Origin: a virus
Virus record (IMG/VR): IMGVR_UViG_3300044630_001339
Span: 1 to 22,309 of that record
Reading direction: 5' to 3' (one strand)
DNA: 22,309 bases
This document shows positions 1 to 7,798 of this stretch, piece by piece (position 1 is the stretch's first letter; every line of letters starts with the position of its first letter). A program made the position numbers and the translations under genes. The notes beneath the pieces were generated by a model that was not told the origin of the DNA, did no database searches, and saw only the letters and a list, made by a program, of their open reading frames with translations.

Positions 1-1
1 G

Positions 2-349
2 GGTGGATATGTCATTGGCAACTTTGCTGCCGGTGGGTTTATAGCTCGTAATAGCTCAAATGCAGTTGTTGCTGCAAATTCTGCTGGTGAAACTGTGCAA
101 GAGATGTTTATCTCTGTAGTTTCTTGGTCTGCATCAAACGGTGTATCTTTCAATGTAAAGCGCGGCGCAAATAATGTGCTAAATCTTGCACAGACTGGTA
201 CATTTGATTTCCAAGCTCTTGGTATTGGGCTTGAGACTGGTGGTGAAGCAGCAGCAAATGTTGTTGTGACAAGATCGGGAACTGGTCCAGCTTCCTTGGT
301 AATTAAGCTACACAAGCGCGCGGCCATTGCCGGCGGCTCAATCTACTAA
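2..349 (+). CDS. C-terminal part of an unidentified, probably virion-associated protein (5' end outside window)
   Basis: The frame is open from base 2 to a TAA at 347-349 and has no start that must be internal, so this is the last ~115 residues of a longer protein. An internal Met occurs at base 95, but the open frame upstream of it has the same composition, so I treat it as internal. The protein is rich in Gly, Ala, Ser, Val and Asn with alternating hydrophobic residues, which suggests a beta-rich structural protein. It has no catalytic motif or membrane segment that I recognise. It lies 11 bases upstream of the prohead protease gene; in T4-like phages that slot usually holds small head or virion proteins. 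The stop codon region also supplies the AAAGGA ribosome site for the next gene. Function is unknown; the structural assignment is inference from position and composition. Confidence 0.6.
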   Translation, partial: GGYVIGNFAAGGFIARNSSNAVVAANSAGETVQEMFISVVSWSASNGVSFNVKRGANNVLNLAQTGTFDFQALGIGLETGGEAAANVVVTRSGTGPASLVIKLHKRAAIAGGSIY

Positions 350-360
350 AGGAACTGCAC

Positions 361-1011
361 ATGAAACTTATTTGTGAGGTCAATGAAGACCTCAATCTAA
401 TCACCGAAGCCAACGAGAGAGGTGGCAGAAGCTACTTTATCGAAGGTGTGTTTATGCAGGCTGAGCAAAAGAATCGTAACGGTCGAGTGTACCCTAAGGG
501 TATCATGGCTAGAGAAGTTGATCGTTACGTTAGAGAACACGTAAATCAAAGCCGTGCATATGGTGAGCTTGGTCACCCGTCGGGCCCAACCATCAACCTT
601 GAGCGCGTATCTCATATGATTAAGGAACTGCGCGAGGACGGTAATAATTACATTGGCCGCGCTAAGATTATGGAAACTCCATACGGCAACATCGTAAAGA
701 ATCTTATGGAAGAGGGTGCACGTCTTGGTGTATCCACAAGAGGTATGGGTTCTCTTAAGGAAGTTAATGGCTGCATGATGGTTCAAGATGATTTCCATCT
801 TGCCACTGCAGGAGATATTGTAGCTGATCCTTCTGCACCAGATGCATTCGTGCATGGTATCATGGAAGGTAAGGAATGGGTTTGGGACAACGGTATTCTT
901 AAAGAAGTCGAAATCGCAAACTATAAAAAGCGCATCAATGAAGCAGCAAGATCGCGCCGAACCGAAAATGAAGTTGTGGAAGTCTTCCGTAACTTTCTTT
1001 CCAAGCTATAA
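361..1011 (+). CDS. 21: Prohead core protease (T4 gp21-like)
   Basis: 216-residue serine protease of the prohead core, which matures the capsid by cutting scaffold and shell proteins after (I/L)-x-E sites. Length is close to T4 gp21 (about 212). Family features seen: an N-terminal region with RNGRVYPKG (residues 39-47), GELGHPSGP (68-76), the candidate catalytic His85 in RVSH, and the candidate nucleophile Ser125 in GVSTRG, a signature of phage prohead proteases. A conserved-looking ADPSAPDA (155-162) follows. The start ATG at 361 has AAAGGA about 8 bases upstream, overlapping the previous stop region. It is followed by gp22 and gp23, the usual T4 order, which confirms the assignment. In T4 the protease also cleaves itself late in assembly; that is family knowledge, not seen here. 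Confidence 0.93.
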   Translation: MKLICEVNEDLNLITEANERGGRSYFIEGVFMQAEQKNRNGRVYPKGIMAREVDRYVREHVNQSRAYGELGHPSGPTINLERVSHMIKELREDGNNYIGRAKIMETPYGNIVKNLMEEGARLGVSTRGMGSLKEVNGCMMVQDDFHLATAGDIVADPSAPDAFVHGIMEGKEWVWDNGILKEVEIANYKKRINEAARSRRTENEVVEVFRNFLSKL

Positions 1012-1022
1012 TACCCAAATTT

Positions 1023-1030
1023 TATAAATA
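1023..1030 (+). promoter_or_regulatory. T4-type late promoter (TATAAATA) for the scaffold gene
   Basis: The octamer TATAAATA matches the T4 late promoter consensus exactly. It lies in the 56-base gap between gp21 and gp22, 37 bases before the gp22 ATG. In T4 this element is recognised by RNA polymerase carrying gp55, helped by the gp45 clamp; homologues of both are encoded in this window. No -35 box is expected for this class. Confidence 0.75.
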
Positions 1031-1067
1031 TCATAGCGTAAAACATTAGCTCCCAAGGAGACAAGAA

Positions 1068-2126
1068 ATGGTCGATAAAGTTAAGAAGATCAATGAAGCC
1101 GATGCACCTGGCGCGCATGTACCGGGCCCAGTTGGCAACAAGGTAACACCTCCGGGTGGCGACAAGGGTGGCGAGCAGGGTCTGGTGATGACATCACCAA
1201 CATCTGTCAATCCCGCATCACGTTCAGCAATGGTTGCAGCCATTGTAAATTCCGTATCAAAGATGAGAAAGGGCGACCTGCAGACAGCTTATGCTAAGGT
1301 TATGGGTCTACCTGACGGCGAGCATGACGTCCCAATGCAAGGCACTTCAAAGATTGCTCAGCCCCCGCGCGTCACATCAGAAGACCTAAATGTAGCCGAT
1401 GACGTTCGCGCAATCTTTGAGGGTGCAGACGTTTCTGAAGAGTTCAAGACAAAGGTATCTGATATCTTTGAGACGGCACTCGTAACAAAGATCAATGAGA
1501 AGCTGGAAGAGATGGCTGCTATTCATGAGGCCGAGATTGCTGAGGCAGTCGAGACTCAGGTAGCTGGTATTGTTGAGGAGCTTGATTCCTACCTCGACCA
1601 CGTTGTTGAGCAGTGGATGGATGAGAATCGTCTGGCCGTTGAGACCGGCCTGCGCTCAGAGATCGTTGACTCATTTATGACAGGTCTGCGTAATCTGTTT
1701 GCCGAGCATTACATCGACGTGCCCGAGGGCAAGGAGGATGTAGTTGAGGATCTAGCTGCTAAGGTTGAGGAGCTGACCGCTGCTCTAAACAACGAAATTG
1801 AAACCTCAGTCGAGCTTCGCGCTGAGAATGAACAGCTTATTCGTGGTGCTTTAATCTCCGAGGCCACTGATGGCCTAACTGAAGTGCAAGCTGACAAGCT
1901 TCGTAAGCTTGCCGAGTCAGTTGATTTTGATGACGTTGAGACTTTTGCTGGTAAGCTCTCAGACCTTAAGGAAGGTTACTTCCCGTCAGGCCGTAAGGCT
2001 GCTGTAAAGTCAGTTCTCAATGAGGGTGTGCTTGACAGCGACCCGATTGACAATACAGATGACAAGGCAACTGGTCCAATGGCTCAGTATGTTGCGGCAA
2101 TCTCACGTACCGTCAAAAAGGCATAA
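1068..2126 (+). CDS. 22: Prohead core scaffold protein (T4 gp22-like)
   Basis: 352-residue acidic protein assigned as the major internal scaffold that directs head assembly and is later degraded by gp21. It is longer than T4 gp22 (about 269). The N-terminal third is Pro/Gly-rich and probably disordered. Residues about 120-290 are rich in Glu, Asp, Leu and Ala with heptad-like spacing, consistent with long coiled-coil helices. Several I/L-x-E tripeptides are present and could serve as gp21 cleavage sites. Start ATG 1068 follows AAGGAG at 1055-1060 with 7-base spacing. The gene sits between the prohead protease and major capsid genes and has its own late promoter. Sequence similarity among gp22 proteins is low, so the call rests mainly on position, acidity and predicted helicity. 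Confidence 0.85.
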   Translation: MVDKVKKINEADAPGAHVPGPVGNKVTPPGGDKGGEQGLVMTSPTSVNPASRSAMVAAIVNSVSKMRKGDLQTAYAKVMGLPDGEHDVPMQGTSKIAQPPRVTSEDLNVADDVRAIFEGADVSEEFKTKVSDIFETALVTKINEKLEEMAAIHEAEIAEAVETQVAGIVEELDSYLDHVVEQWMDENRLAVETGLRSEIVDSFMTGLRNLFAEHYIDVPEGKEDVVEDLAAKVEELTAALNNEIETSVELRAENEQLIRGALISEATDGLTEVQADKLRKLAESVDFDDVETFAGKLSDLKEGYFPSGRKAAVKSVLNEGVLDSDPIDNTDDKATGPMAQYVAAISRTVKKA

Positions 2127-2137
2127 ATAACTAAATA
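2122..2137 (+). promoter_or_regulatory. Two overlapping late-promoter-like motifs before the major capsid gene
   Basis: CATAAATA (2122-2129) overlaps the gp22 stop codon, and CTAAATA (2131-2137) follows at once. Both resemble the T4 late consensus TATAAATA. They lie 37-52 bases before the gp23 ATG. The second motif with its right flank (CTAAATAGTA) recurs before the tail gene at 3625. Either or both could drive very high late expression of the capsid gene; which is used cannot be decided from sequence. Confidence 0.6.
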
Positions 2138-2173
2138 GTAATAATTATTCCTAAGGAGGGAAAGGTAACTACT

Positions 2174-3562
2174 ATGAATACTGAAGCACTAATGCAGAAG
2201 TGGGGAGCCGTCATCGATCACGGTGACCTCCCCTCAGTTAAGGACTCTCATCGCCGCGCAGTTCTAGCGCAGCTGCTTGAGAACCAGGAGCACGACTCAC
2301 GTCAGCAGGCAATTGGTTCAGGCGGATATCGCTCACCTTCACTACTTGGTGAGGCTGCTCCTGCTAACGCCATGGGCGCTTCTTCTTCAGTTGCCAGCGC
2401 CGGCAACATCGACATCTTCGACCCGGTGCTTATCTCACTGGTTCGTCGCTCGATGCCAAACCTGATCGCGTATGACATCTGCGGCGTTCAGCCGATGACT
2501 GGCCCAACAGGTCTGATCTTCGCTCTGCGCTCACGCTATGACTCGCAGACGGGTACAGAGGCTCTATTCAATGAGGCCAATACAACGTTCTCTGGCTCTG
2601 CTGGTGGTAACACAGCTTCTCGCTTTGTTGTTGCTAACACGGCCTCTGGTCGCGTGCAGGACGGCACAGACCCCACGGGTCGCGTAAAGGCCGGCGCTTC
2701 TGGCTATACCGTTTCAACTGGTATGACAACATCACGTGCAGAAGCACTTGGTGACGGTGCAACAAATGCATTCCAGCAGATGGCATTCTCGGTCGAGAAG
2801 GTCGCCGTGACCGCAGTGTCGCGCGCCCTGAAGGCTGAGTACACCATGGAACTGGCTCAGGACCTGAAGGCAATTCATGGTCTGGACGCCGAGTCAGAGC
2901 TGGCCAACATTCTGTCGGCCGAGATTCTTGCTGAAATCAACCGCGAAGTTGTTCGCACAATCAACTACACCGCCACAGCCGGCGCCCAGGAGAACGTGAC
3001 GACTACCGGTACGTTCAACCTCGACGTTGACTCAAACGGCCGCTGGATGGTTGAGAAGTTTAAGGGCCTGCTGTTCCAGATCGAGCGTGAAGCTAACCAG
3101 ATTGCGAAGGCAACCCGTCGCGGTAAGGGCAACGTTCTGATCTGCTCATCAGACGTTGCTTCTGCTCTGTCAATGGCTGGCGTGCTTGACTATACTCCTG
3201 CTCTCGCAGCGAACCTGCAGGTTGATGACACAGGCAATACCTTTGCCGGCGTGATCAACGGTCGCATCCGCGTCTACATCGACCCGTACTTCTCATCTGC
3301 TTCTGGCAGACAGTACCTGACACTTGGCTACAAGGGTTCTTCTGCCTTCGACGCCGGTCTGTTCTACTGCCCGTATGTTCCGCTCCAGATGGTTCGCGCC
3401 ATCGGTCAGGACACCTTCCAGCCGAAGATCGGCTTCAAGACTCGTTATGGTCTTGTGGCTAACCCGTTTGCTACGTCAAATGCTGACGGCTCAATCGGCT
3501 CCTTCGGTGATGCGAAGGCCAACATCTACTACCGCTTTGTGTCTGTAACCAACCTGATGTAA
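2174..3562 (+). CDS. 23: Major capsid protein (T4 gp23-like)
   Basis: 462-residue major head shell protein of the HK97-fold T4 gp23 family (T4 gp23 is about 521). Characteristic stretches include SLVRRSMPNLIAYDICGVQPM (around residues 87-107), the Ala-rich helix regions near 205-260, and the C-terminal YYRFVSVTNLM typical of this family. An N-terminal propeptide is expected to be removed by gp21. The sequence LGE followed by AAP (Glu60/Ala61) fits the (I/L)-x-E rule and lies close to the T4 cleavage position near residue 65. Start ATG 2174 has AGGAGGG at 2154-2160 and a second AAAGG at 2161-2165, so translation should be strong. Upstream are late promoter motifs and downstream is a strong terminator. 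The coding sequence uses many C-ending codons, consistent with high expression. Confidence 0.97.
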   Translation: MNTEALMQKWGAVIDHGDLPSVKDSHRRAVLAQLLENQEHDSRQQAIGSGGYRSPSLLGEAAPANAMGASSSVASAGNIDIFDPVLISLVRRSMPNLIAYDICGVQPMTGPTGLIFALRSRYDSQTGTEALFNEANTTFSGSAGGNTASRFVVANTASGRVQDGTDPTGRVKAGASGYTVSTGMTTSRAEALGDGATNAFQQMAFSVEKVAVTAVSRALKAEYTMELAQDLKAIHGLDAESELANILSAEILAEINREVVRTINYTATAGAQENVTTTGTFNLDVDSNGRWMVEKFKGLLFQIEREANQIAKATRRGKGNVLICSSDVASALSMAGVLDYTPALAANLQVDDTGNTFAGVINGRIRVYIDPYFSSASGRQYLTLGYKGSSAFDAGLFYCPYVPLQMVRAIGQDTFQPKIGFKTRYGLVANPFATSNADGSIGSFGDAKANIYYRFVSVTNLM

Positions 3563-3590
3563 TATCAGGCGACAGCCTAAGTAACAAACG

Positions 3591-3620
3591 CCCCGTGAGA
3601 GAAATCTCACGGGGTTTTTT
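3591..3620 (+). terminator. Rho-independent terminator after the major capsid gene
   Basis: A perfect 10-bp stem (CCCCGTGAGA at 3591-3600 with TCTCACGGGG at 3605-3614), closed by a GAAA tetraloop, is followed by six T residues (3615-3620). It lies 29 bases after the gp23 stop and just before the late-promoter-like motif of the next gene. It should isolate capsid transcription from downstream genes. Confidence 0.95.
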
Positions 3621-3624
3621 GTGC

Positions 3625-3631
3625 CTAAATA
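3625..3631 (+). promoter_or_regulatory. Late-promoter-like motif CTAAATA before the tail gene
   Basis: CTAAATA lies 5 bases after the gp23 terminator T-run and 19 bases before the ATG at 3650. The decamer CTAAATAGTA is identical to that at 2131-2140 before gp23. A promoter is expected here because the terminator would block read-through. Assignment as a gp55-dependent late promoter is by similarity to TATAAATA. Confidence 0.55.
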
Positions 3632-3649
3632 GTAGCACGGAGGGCAGCG

Positions 3650-4192
3650 ATGAACGCACTGGTTGAGCAACCAACTAACTTAAATTACCTATCGCCACTA
3701 GGGTTCAAGTTTACGCTAAGGCGTCTACCGATGGTCAATTATTTTTGTCAATCGGTAGACATCCCAGCAATAAGCATGACACCAATCACCACACCAACAC
3801 CAGTTGGTACTCTAATAAGACCAGGTGATAAGCTTGTATATGACCCGCTTACTATTACATTCCGTGTTGATGAAGATATGAAAAACTATATTGAGATGGT
3901 TAACTGGTTAGAAGGTCTTGGTCACCCAACGTCTCTACAACAGACTAGAGACCTATCACGATCATCACCGATATCGACACAAGCTAATGTGGGAACTATG
4001 CAGACACTAGTATCAGATGCGACACTAACGATTTTGACTAGTCATAAGAATCCTGGGCTAAATGCATTCTTCTCTGATGTATTCCCAACATCACTGTCTG
4101 CGCTTAGATTTAATTCTATGGCAAATGATGTCGATTACCTAGAAGCAACTGCTACATTTTCTTATAGAAAATATACACTAGAGCGAATTTAA
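3650..4192 (+). CDS. Tail-tube-fold protein, probably tail completion/sheath stabiliser (gp3-like) or tail tube (gp19-like)
   Basis: 180-residue protein of the T4 gp19/gp54/gp3 tail-tube-like family. Visible features: NLNYLSPLGFKFTLRRLP near the N-terminus, FCQSVDIPAISM (about 38-49), a PGDKLVYDPLTITFRVDED segment (about 63-81), and NYIEMVNWLEGLGHP (about 84-98), the pattern of these beta-rich tube proteins. The C-terminus (EATATFSYRKYTLE) also fits. In T4-like cyanophages a protein of this kind between gp23 and uvsY is usually annotated as gp3, the tail completion and sheath stabilising protein, and the same position here favours that reading. ATG 3650 follows GGAGGG at 3639-3644 with 5-base spacing. 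I am sure of the tail-tube superfamily; gp3 versus gp19 is not settled. Confidence 0.75.
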   Translation: MNALVEQPTNLNYLSPLGFKFTLRRLPMVNYFCQSVDIPAISMTPITTPTPVGTLIRPGDKLVYDPLTITFRVDEDMKNYIEMVNWLEGLGHPTSLQQTRDLSRSSPISTQANVGTMQTLVSDATLTILTSHKNPGLNAFFSDVFPTSLSALRFNSMANDVDYLEATATFSYRKYTLERI

Positions 4193-4195
4193 TTC

Positions 4196-4224
4196 TGTAC
4201 ATTTGATTTGAAACCTGGTATGTT
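4196..4224 (+). promoter_or_regulatory. Possible weak sigma-70 promoter for uvsY
   Basis: TGTACA (4196-4201) and TATGTT (4219-4224) are separated by 17 bases and match the -35 and -10 consensus at 4 of 6 positions each. The predicted start site falls at about 4231-4234, at or just before the uvsY ATG at 4234, which has no recognisable SD. The same geometry is seen at better promoters later in the window, which is the main reason for listing it. Confidence 0.35.
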
Positions 4225-4233
4225 GGCTAGATC

Positions 4234-4671
4234 ATGACGACACAAGAAATCCTCAATATGTGGGCCAGCGACACAAAGCTGGATGACCTAAATCTGGACC
4301 TTGAGAGCATCAAGGTTCCAATGCTTCACGGGAAGTATCTTGCGCTACTCTCAAAGGAGAGAGGTAAGGTCCGTGAATTTACATCTAGTAAAAAGACACT
4401 TACTAGATTGCTAACTGCATATTATACAGGCAAAGCTACAGAAGATGACCTAGCAAAGCTGGGTCGTGAGCAGTTTATGGAGCGAGTTCTTCGCGGTGAT
4501 GTTGAAGATCGGATTACAAATGATCCGACAATGATCAAGCTTGAAAATACTCTTGGTATGCATCAAGAATGCGTATTGGTTCTAGAAGAAATTATGAAGT
4601 CCATTAATAATCGAGGCTTCCAAATCAAGAATGTAATTGATTGGCGCCGACTAACAGTGGGAATGAAATGA
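4234..4671 (+). CDS. uvsY: Recombination mediator UvsY
   Basis: 145-residue homologue of T4 UvsY (137 residues), which helps load the UvsX recombinase on single-stranded DNA covered by gp32 during recombination-dependent replication and repair. The C-terminal block RGFQIKNVIDWRRLTVG closely matches the T4 pattern RGF-x-IK-x(3)-D-x-R near its C-terminus. The N-terminal half contains a basic region (KERGKVREFTSSKKTLTR) compatible with DNA binding, followed by YYTGKATEDDL, which corresponds to the T4 YYSGRG region. The start ATG at 4234 lacks an obvious SD and may be leaderless. The stop TGA (4669-4671) overlaps the uvsW ATG (4668) in an ATGA junction, so the two are translationally coupled as in T4-like phages where uvsY and uvsW are adjacent. 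Confidence 0.9.
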   Translation: MTTQEILNMWASDTKLDDLNLDLESIKVPMLHGKYLALLSKERGKVREFTSSKKTLTRLLTAYYTGKATEDDLAKLGREQFMERVLRGDVEDRITNDPTMIKLENTLGMHQECVLVLEEIMKSINNRGFQIKNVIDWRRLTVGMK

Positions 4672-6119
4672 TGGAAAAGGTGCACATATACAAGGTCGAT
4701 GAATCTTTCATGCGCCTTGAGTGCTCCCAATCCATCGCGCGCGAAGTATCCGAAAGATTTACATTTGAAGTACCCGGTGCAAAATTTATGCCATCATATC
4801 GAAGCAAGGTATGGGACGGCAAGGTGCGCCTATTTAATTCTAGAAACTACAGCATGTATGCAGGCTTGGCGCATAACCTCAGATCATTTCTTGAGAATGA
4901 AGGGTATGATGTCACAGTAGATGACGATCTTATCTCCGAGGACGGAGTATCTCTACTGGAGATACAAGACTTTATCAAAGACCTAAAGCTACCGGTAGAA
5001 CCCAGAGACTATCAGATTAGAGCATTAGCTCTAGCCATTCGCATGAAGCGCGCGGTTCTTATCTCACCGACGGCCAGCGGCAAGTCAATGGTTGCTTATC
5101 TTATTAGCCAGTGGTTTGGTGGAAAGACTTTGATTGTCGTACCAACAGTATCTCTTGTTATTCAGATGGTCAAAGATTTTCAAGATTACGGGTACATTGG
5201 ATCTATTCACGGTATTAGAGGCGGGCAAGAAAAGGTTGCCTCTGATGGTGTGACAGTATCAACATGGCAATCCGTCTATGAAATGGGTGAGGAATTTTTC
5301 TCGCAGTTTGATACCGTCATTGGTGACGAAGCGCACCTATTCAAAGCTAAAAGCTTGATTGGTATTATGACAAAGATGCCAACCACCAAATATCGATTTG
5401 GTATGACTGGTACGCTTGACGGTGCAGAAGTCAATGAACTTGTGCTTGAAGGTCTGTTTGGTAAAGTTGAGCGTCTGGTAAAGACGAAAGACCTTATGGA
5501 TGCAGGTCATGTTGCAGACCTTGCCATCAAGGTGCTTGTGCTTAAACATGAGCAAGCACTTTCGCGCGAGGCCTCATACCAAGATGAGATTGATCGTATA
5601 GTATCCAGCGATGCAAGGAATCGCTTCATCAGAAATCTGGCTCTGTCTCTAAAGGGTAATACACTTATACTATATTCTCTCGTAGAAAAACACGGCGAAG
5701 TATTATATGACATGATCAATGCCAAAGCTAACGGTAAGAATATATCTTTTGTACATGGCGGTACAGAAGCTGAAGACCGTGATAATATTCGCACACTAGC
5801 CGAAACTGGTGATGATAATATCATTGTAGCCTCATACGGCACCTTTAGCACAGGCATCAATATTCGTAATCTTCACAATGTAATATTTGCATCGCCTACC
5901 AAGAGTAGGGTTAGAACCCTTCAGTCTATTGGGCGTGGTCTCAGAAAAGGTGATACAAAGGATTCTTGCACCCTATTCGATATCGCAGATGATATGTCAA
6001 CTAAGACTTCAAGAAATTATACTCTCAATCATCTGATCGAGCGCATCAAGATGTATAATCAAGAAGGGTTTAAGTATGAGATGCATACCATAAACCTAAA
6101 AGAGTCTACTATAAAGTAG
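4668..6119 (+). CDS. uvsW: UvsW-like superfamily 2 DNA/RNA helicase
   Basis: 483-residue ATP-dependent helicase like T4 UvsW, which unwinds branched recombination intermediates, stalled forks and R-loops and helps switch origin-dependent to recombination-dependent replication. Motifs in order: a small N-terminal DNA-binding region (to about residue 105) with SYRSKVWDGKVRLF; Q/I region DYQIRAL then Walker A SPTASGKS (133-140); Ia VVPTVSLV; motif II DEAH (220-223); motif III MTGTL (246-250); motifs V/VI ending in SIGRGLRKG (about 419-427). Length is near T4 UvsW (about 503). I start it at ATG 4668, inside the uvsY stop (ATGA overlap); a second ATG follows at once at 4671. A TTG at 4641 in the same frame is less likely because it lies deep in uvsY and has no SD. 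Confidence 0.93.
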   Translation: MMEKVHIYKVDESFMRLECSQSIAREVSERFTFEVPGAKFMPSYRSKVWDGKVRLFNSRNYSMYAGLAHNLRSFLENEGYDVTVDDDLISEDGVSLLEIQDFIKDLKLPVEPRDYQIRALALAIRMKRAVLISPTASGKSMVAYLISQWFGGKTLIVVPTVSLVIQMVKDFQDYGYIGSIHGIRGGQEKVASDGVTVSTWQSVYEMGEEFFSQFDTVIGDEAHLFKAKSLIGIMTKMPTTKYRFGMTGTLDGAEVNELVLEGLFGKVERLVKTKDLMDAGHVADLAIKVLVLKHEQALSREASYQDEIDRIVSSDARNRFIRNLALSLKGNTLILYSLVEKHGEVLYDMINAKANGKNISFVHGGTEAEDRDNIRTLAETGDDNIIVASYGTFSTGINIRNLHNVIFASPTKSRVRTLQSIGRGLRKGDTKDSCTLFDIADDMSTKTSRNYTLNHLIERIKMYNQEGFKYEMHTINLKESTIK

Positions 6120-6164
6120 TATACCCTGTAAACGGCAAGGCCTATTATACCAGGAGATAATAAA

Positions 6165-6728
6165 ATGTCAAGCAAAAAACACTACGTGAAAAATGCAGAC
6201 TTATACGCAGCCATGGTAGAATATCGTAAGACGGTTGCAGAAGCTAGCCTTGCTGGGAGACCTAAGCCACGGGTGCCCGCATATGTCGGCGAGTGTATTA
6301 TGAAGATTGCAACCCATCTAGCATATAAGCCAAATTTCTCTAATTATACTTTTAGAGATGAAATGATTTCAGACGGCATAGAAAACTGCTTGCAATATAT
6401 TGATAATTTTGATCCTTCTAAATCACAAAACCCATTTGCCTATTTTACTCAAATCATCTATTATGCATTTCTTAGAAGAATTCAAAAGGAAAAGAAATAT
6501 CTCTATACAAAGTATGCGGCCATTGAGAGAGCAAACCTCTTAGATGAGACTAGCGATGTTCAAGAGTCTGATAAGCGGTCGGGATCAAAATTCAACGACG
6601 ATGTTAGTTATGGCGAATGGTCGCAAGAACAAATGGAAAGATTTATGAATAGCTTTGATGAAGGTAGAAAAAATAAAAAGAAAAAGCGTAAGAAAGCCGT
6701 TGACAGCACCATAGTGGATGCTGTATGA
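6165..6728 (+). CDS. 55: Late-transcription sigma factor (T4 gp55-like)
   Basis: 187-residue, highly divergent sigma-70-family factor matching T4 gp55 (185 residues), which directs host RNA polymerase to TATAAATA late promoters together with gp33 and the gp45 clamp. The region FRDEMISDGIENCLQYIDNFDP (about 65-86) followed by NPFAYFTQIIYYAFLRRIQKEKK (about 90-112) is the conserved sigma region 2 core of gp55 proteins. The C-terminus is very basic (GRKNKKKKRKK). ATG 6165 follows AGGAG at 6152-6156 with 8-base spacing. The 45-base gap before it contains a TATTAT that could be a -10 box, but I see no matching -35. Late promoter motifs occur before gp22, gp23 and the tail gene in this window, consistent with an active gp55 system. 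Confidence 0.92.
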   Translation: MSSKKHYVKNADLYAAMVEYRKTVAEASLAGRPKPRVPAYVGECIMKIATHLAYKPNFSNYTFRDEMISDGIENCLQYIDNFDPSKSQNPFAYFTQIIYYAFLRRIQKEKKYLYTKYAAIERANLLDETSDVQESDKRSGSKFNDDVSYGEWSQEQMERFMNSFDEGRKNKKKKRKKAVDSTIVDAV

Positions 6729-6735
6729 TAGCTGT

Positions 6736-7797
6736 ATGAAAATTGCCATTATTACAGATACCCACTTCGGCGTCAGAAATGATAGCTCGGATTTCTTAGA
6801 TTATTTCATCAAATTCTATGATGAGGTTTTCTTTCCGACGCTGGAGAAGCTAGGTATTAAGATTATTATCCACCTTGGGGATGTCGTGGATAGGCGTAAG
6901 TTTATTTCGTATGTTACGCTGCGTAGAATGCGCGAAAACTTTATCAACCGTATGCAAGGTTATGAAGTACACGTTCTCGTTGGTAATCACGATATCCCGT
7001 ATAAAAACACAAACGATATCAATGCTATGCGAGAGCTTTTTGCGGGCAACGATGGAATTAAGCTTTACACCGATCCTGCGGAGGTGACCATTGGTGGTTG
7101 CGAAATGCTATTTCTGCCTTGGATCAATCAAGAAAATTATCAGGCTAGCGTAGAACTTATGAATTCTACTAAGGCCCAGATTGCAATGGGTCACCTTGAA
7201 GTCAAGGGCTTTGACATGTATCGTGGTATGCCTTCTCATGAAGGATTTGAGCCTGCGACATTTGACAAGTTTGATGTTGTATGCTCGGGTCACTACCATC
7301 ATATGTCGAGAAAGGGTAACATCTATTATCTGGGTGCGCCATATGAGATGATATGGTCTGATTGTAATGACCCAAGAGGGTTTCATATTTTTGATACCGA
7401 GACTCGTGAATTTGATTTCATTCAAAATCCACTTACCATCTTCAAGAAAGTCTGGTATGACGACGAGGGTAAAAGCACAGAGAAGGTTCTGGATAGCGCG
7501 CCTGATGTAGCTGGTAAGTATGTCAAGGTAATCGTTCAGGGTAAGACTAACCCCTATCTGTTCGATCTATTCATGGGTAAGCTATATTCTACTGGCCCAG
7601 TAGATGTATCGATTGTTGAAGACCATAGAAATATGGATTCGATTAGCGATGATGATTTGCTGAGTGAAGCCGAAGATACCCTAACGATTCTGTCGAAGTA
7701 TATTCAAGCACTTGAGATTGGTGTCGATAAGGGTAATCTAGAAAAGCTAATGCGTGGTCTTTACAGTGAAGCAATTATGATGGAGTCTGCTGACTAG
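6736..7797 (+). CDS. 47: Recombination exonuclease subunit (T4 gp47, SbcD/Mre11-like)
   Basis: 353-residue metallophosphoesterase, the nuclease subunit of the gp46-gp47 complex that resects DNA ends for recombination and host DNA degradation (T4 gp47: 339). All metal-binding motifs of the Mre11 family are visible: DTH (residues 8-10), GDVVDRR (48-54), GNHD (83-86), GHLE with His153, and SGHYHH with His186 and His188. The start is ATG 6736, which places MKIAIITDTHFG at the N-terminus as in the family; an in-frame ATG at 6718 overlaps gene 55 and would add six atypical residues. It begins 7 bases after gene 55 ends, and gene 46 begins one base after its stop, so the two subunits are co-translated. 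Confidence 0.95.
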   Translation: MKIAIITDTHFGVRNDSSDFLDYFIKFYDEVFFPTLEKLGIKIIIHLGDVVDRRKFISYVTLRRMRENFINRMQGYEVHVLVGNHDIPYKNTNDINAMRELFAGNDGIKLYTDPAEVTIGGCEMLFLPWINQENYQASVELMNSTKAQIAMGHLEVKGFDMYRGMPSHEGFEPATFDKFDVVCSGHYHHMSRKGNIYYLGAPYEMIWSDCNDPRGFHIFDTETREFDFIQNPLTIFKKVWYDDEGKSTEKVLDSAPDVAGKYVKVIVQGKTNPYLFDLFMGKLYSTGPVDVSIVEDHRNMDSISDDDLLSEAEDTLTILSKYIQALEIGVDKGNLEKLMRGLYSEAIMMESAD

Positions 7798-7798
7798 C

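Noticed and set aside
4641-4667. Upstream TTG start at 4641 for uvsW
   Set aside because: It lies within uvsY, has no SD, and the ATG at 4668 forms a normal ATGA coupling with the uvsY stop.
6119-6165. Sigma-70 promoter before gene 55 using TATTAT at 6143-6148
   Set aside because: No acceptable -35 hexamer at 16-18 bases upstream, so the -10 match alone is not convincing.
6718-6735. Upstream ATG at 6718 for gene 47
   Set aside because: It would overlap gene 55 and add six residues before MKIAIITDTHFG, which is where family members begin.
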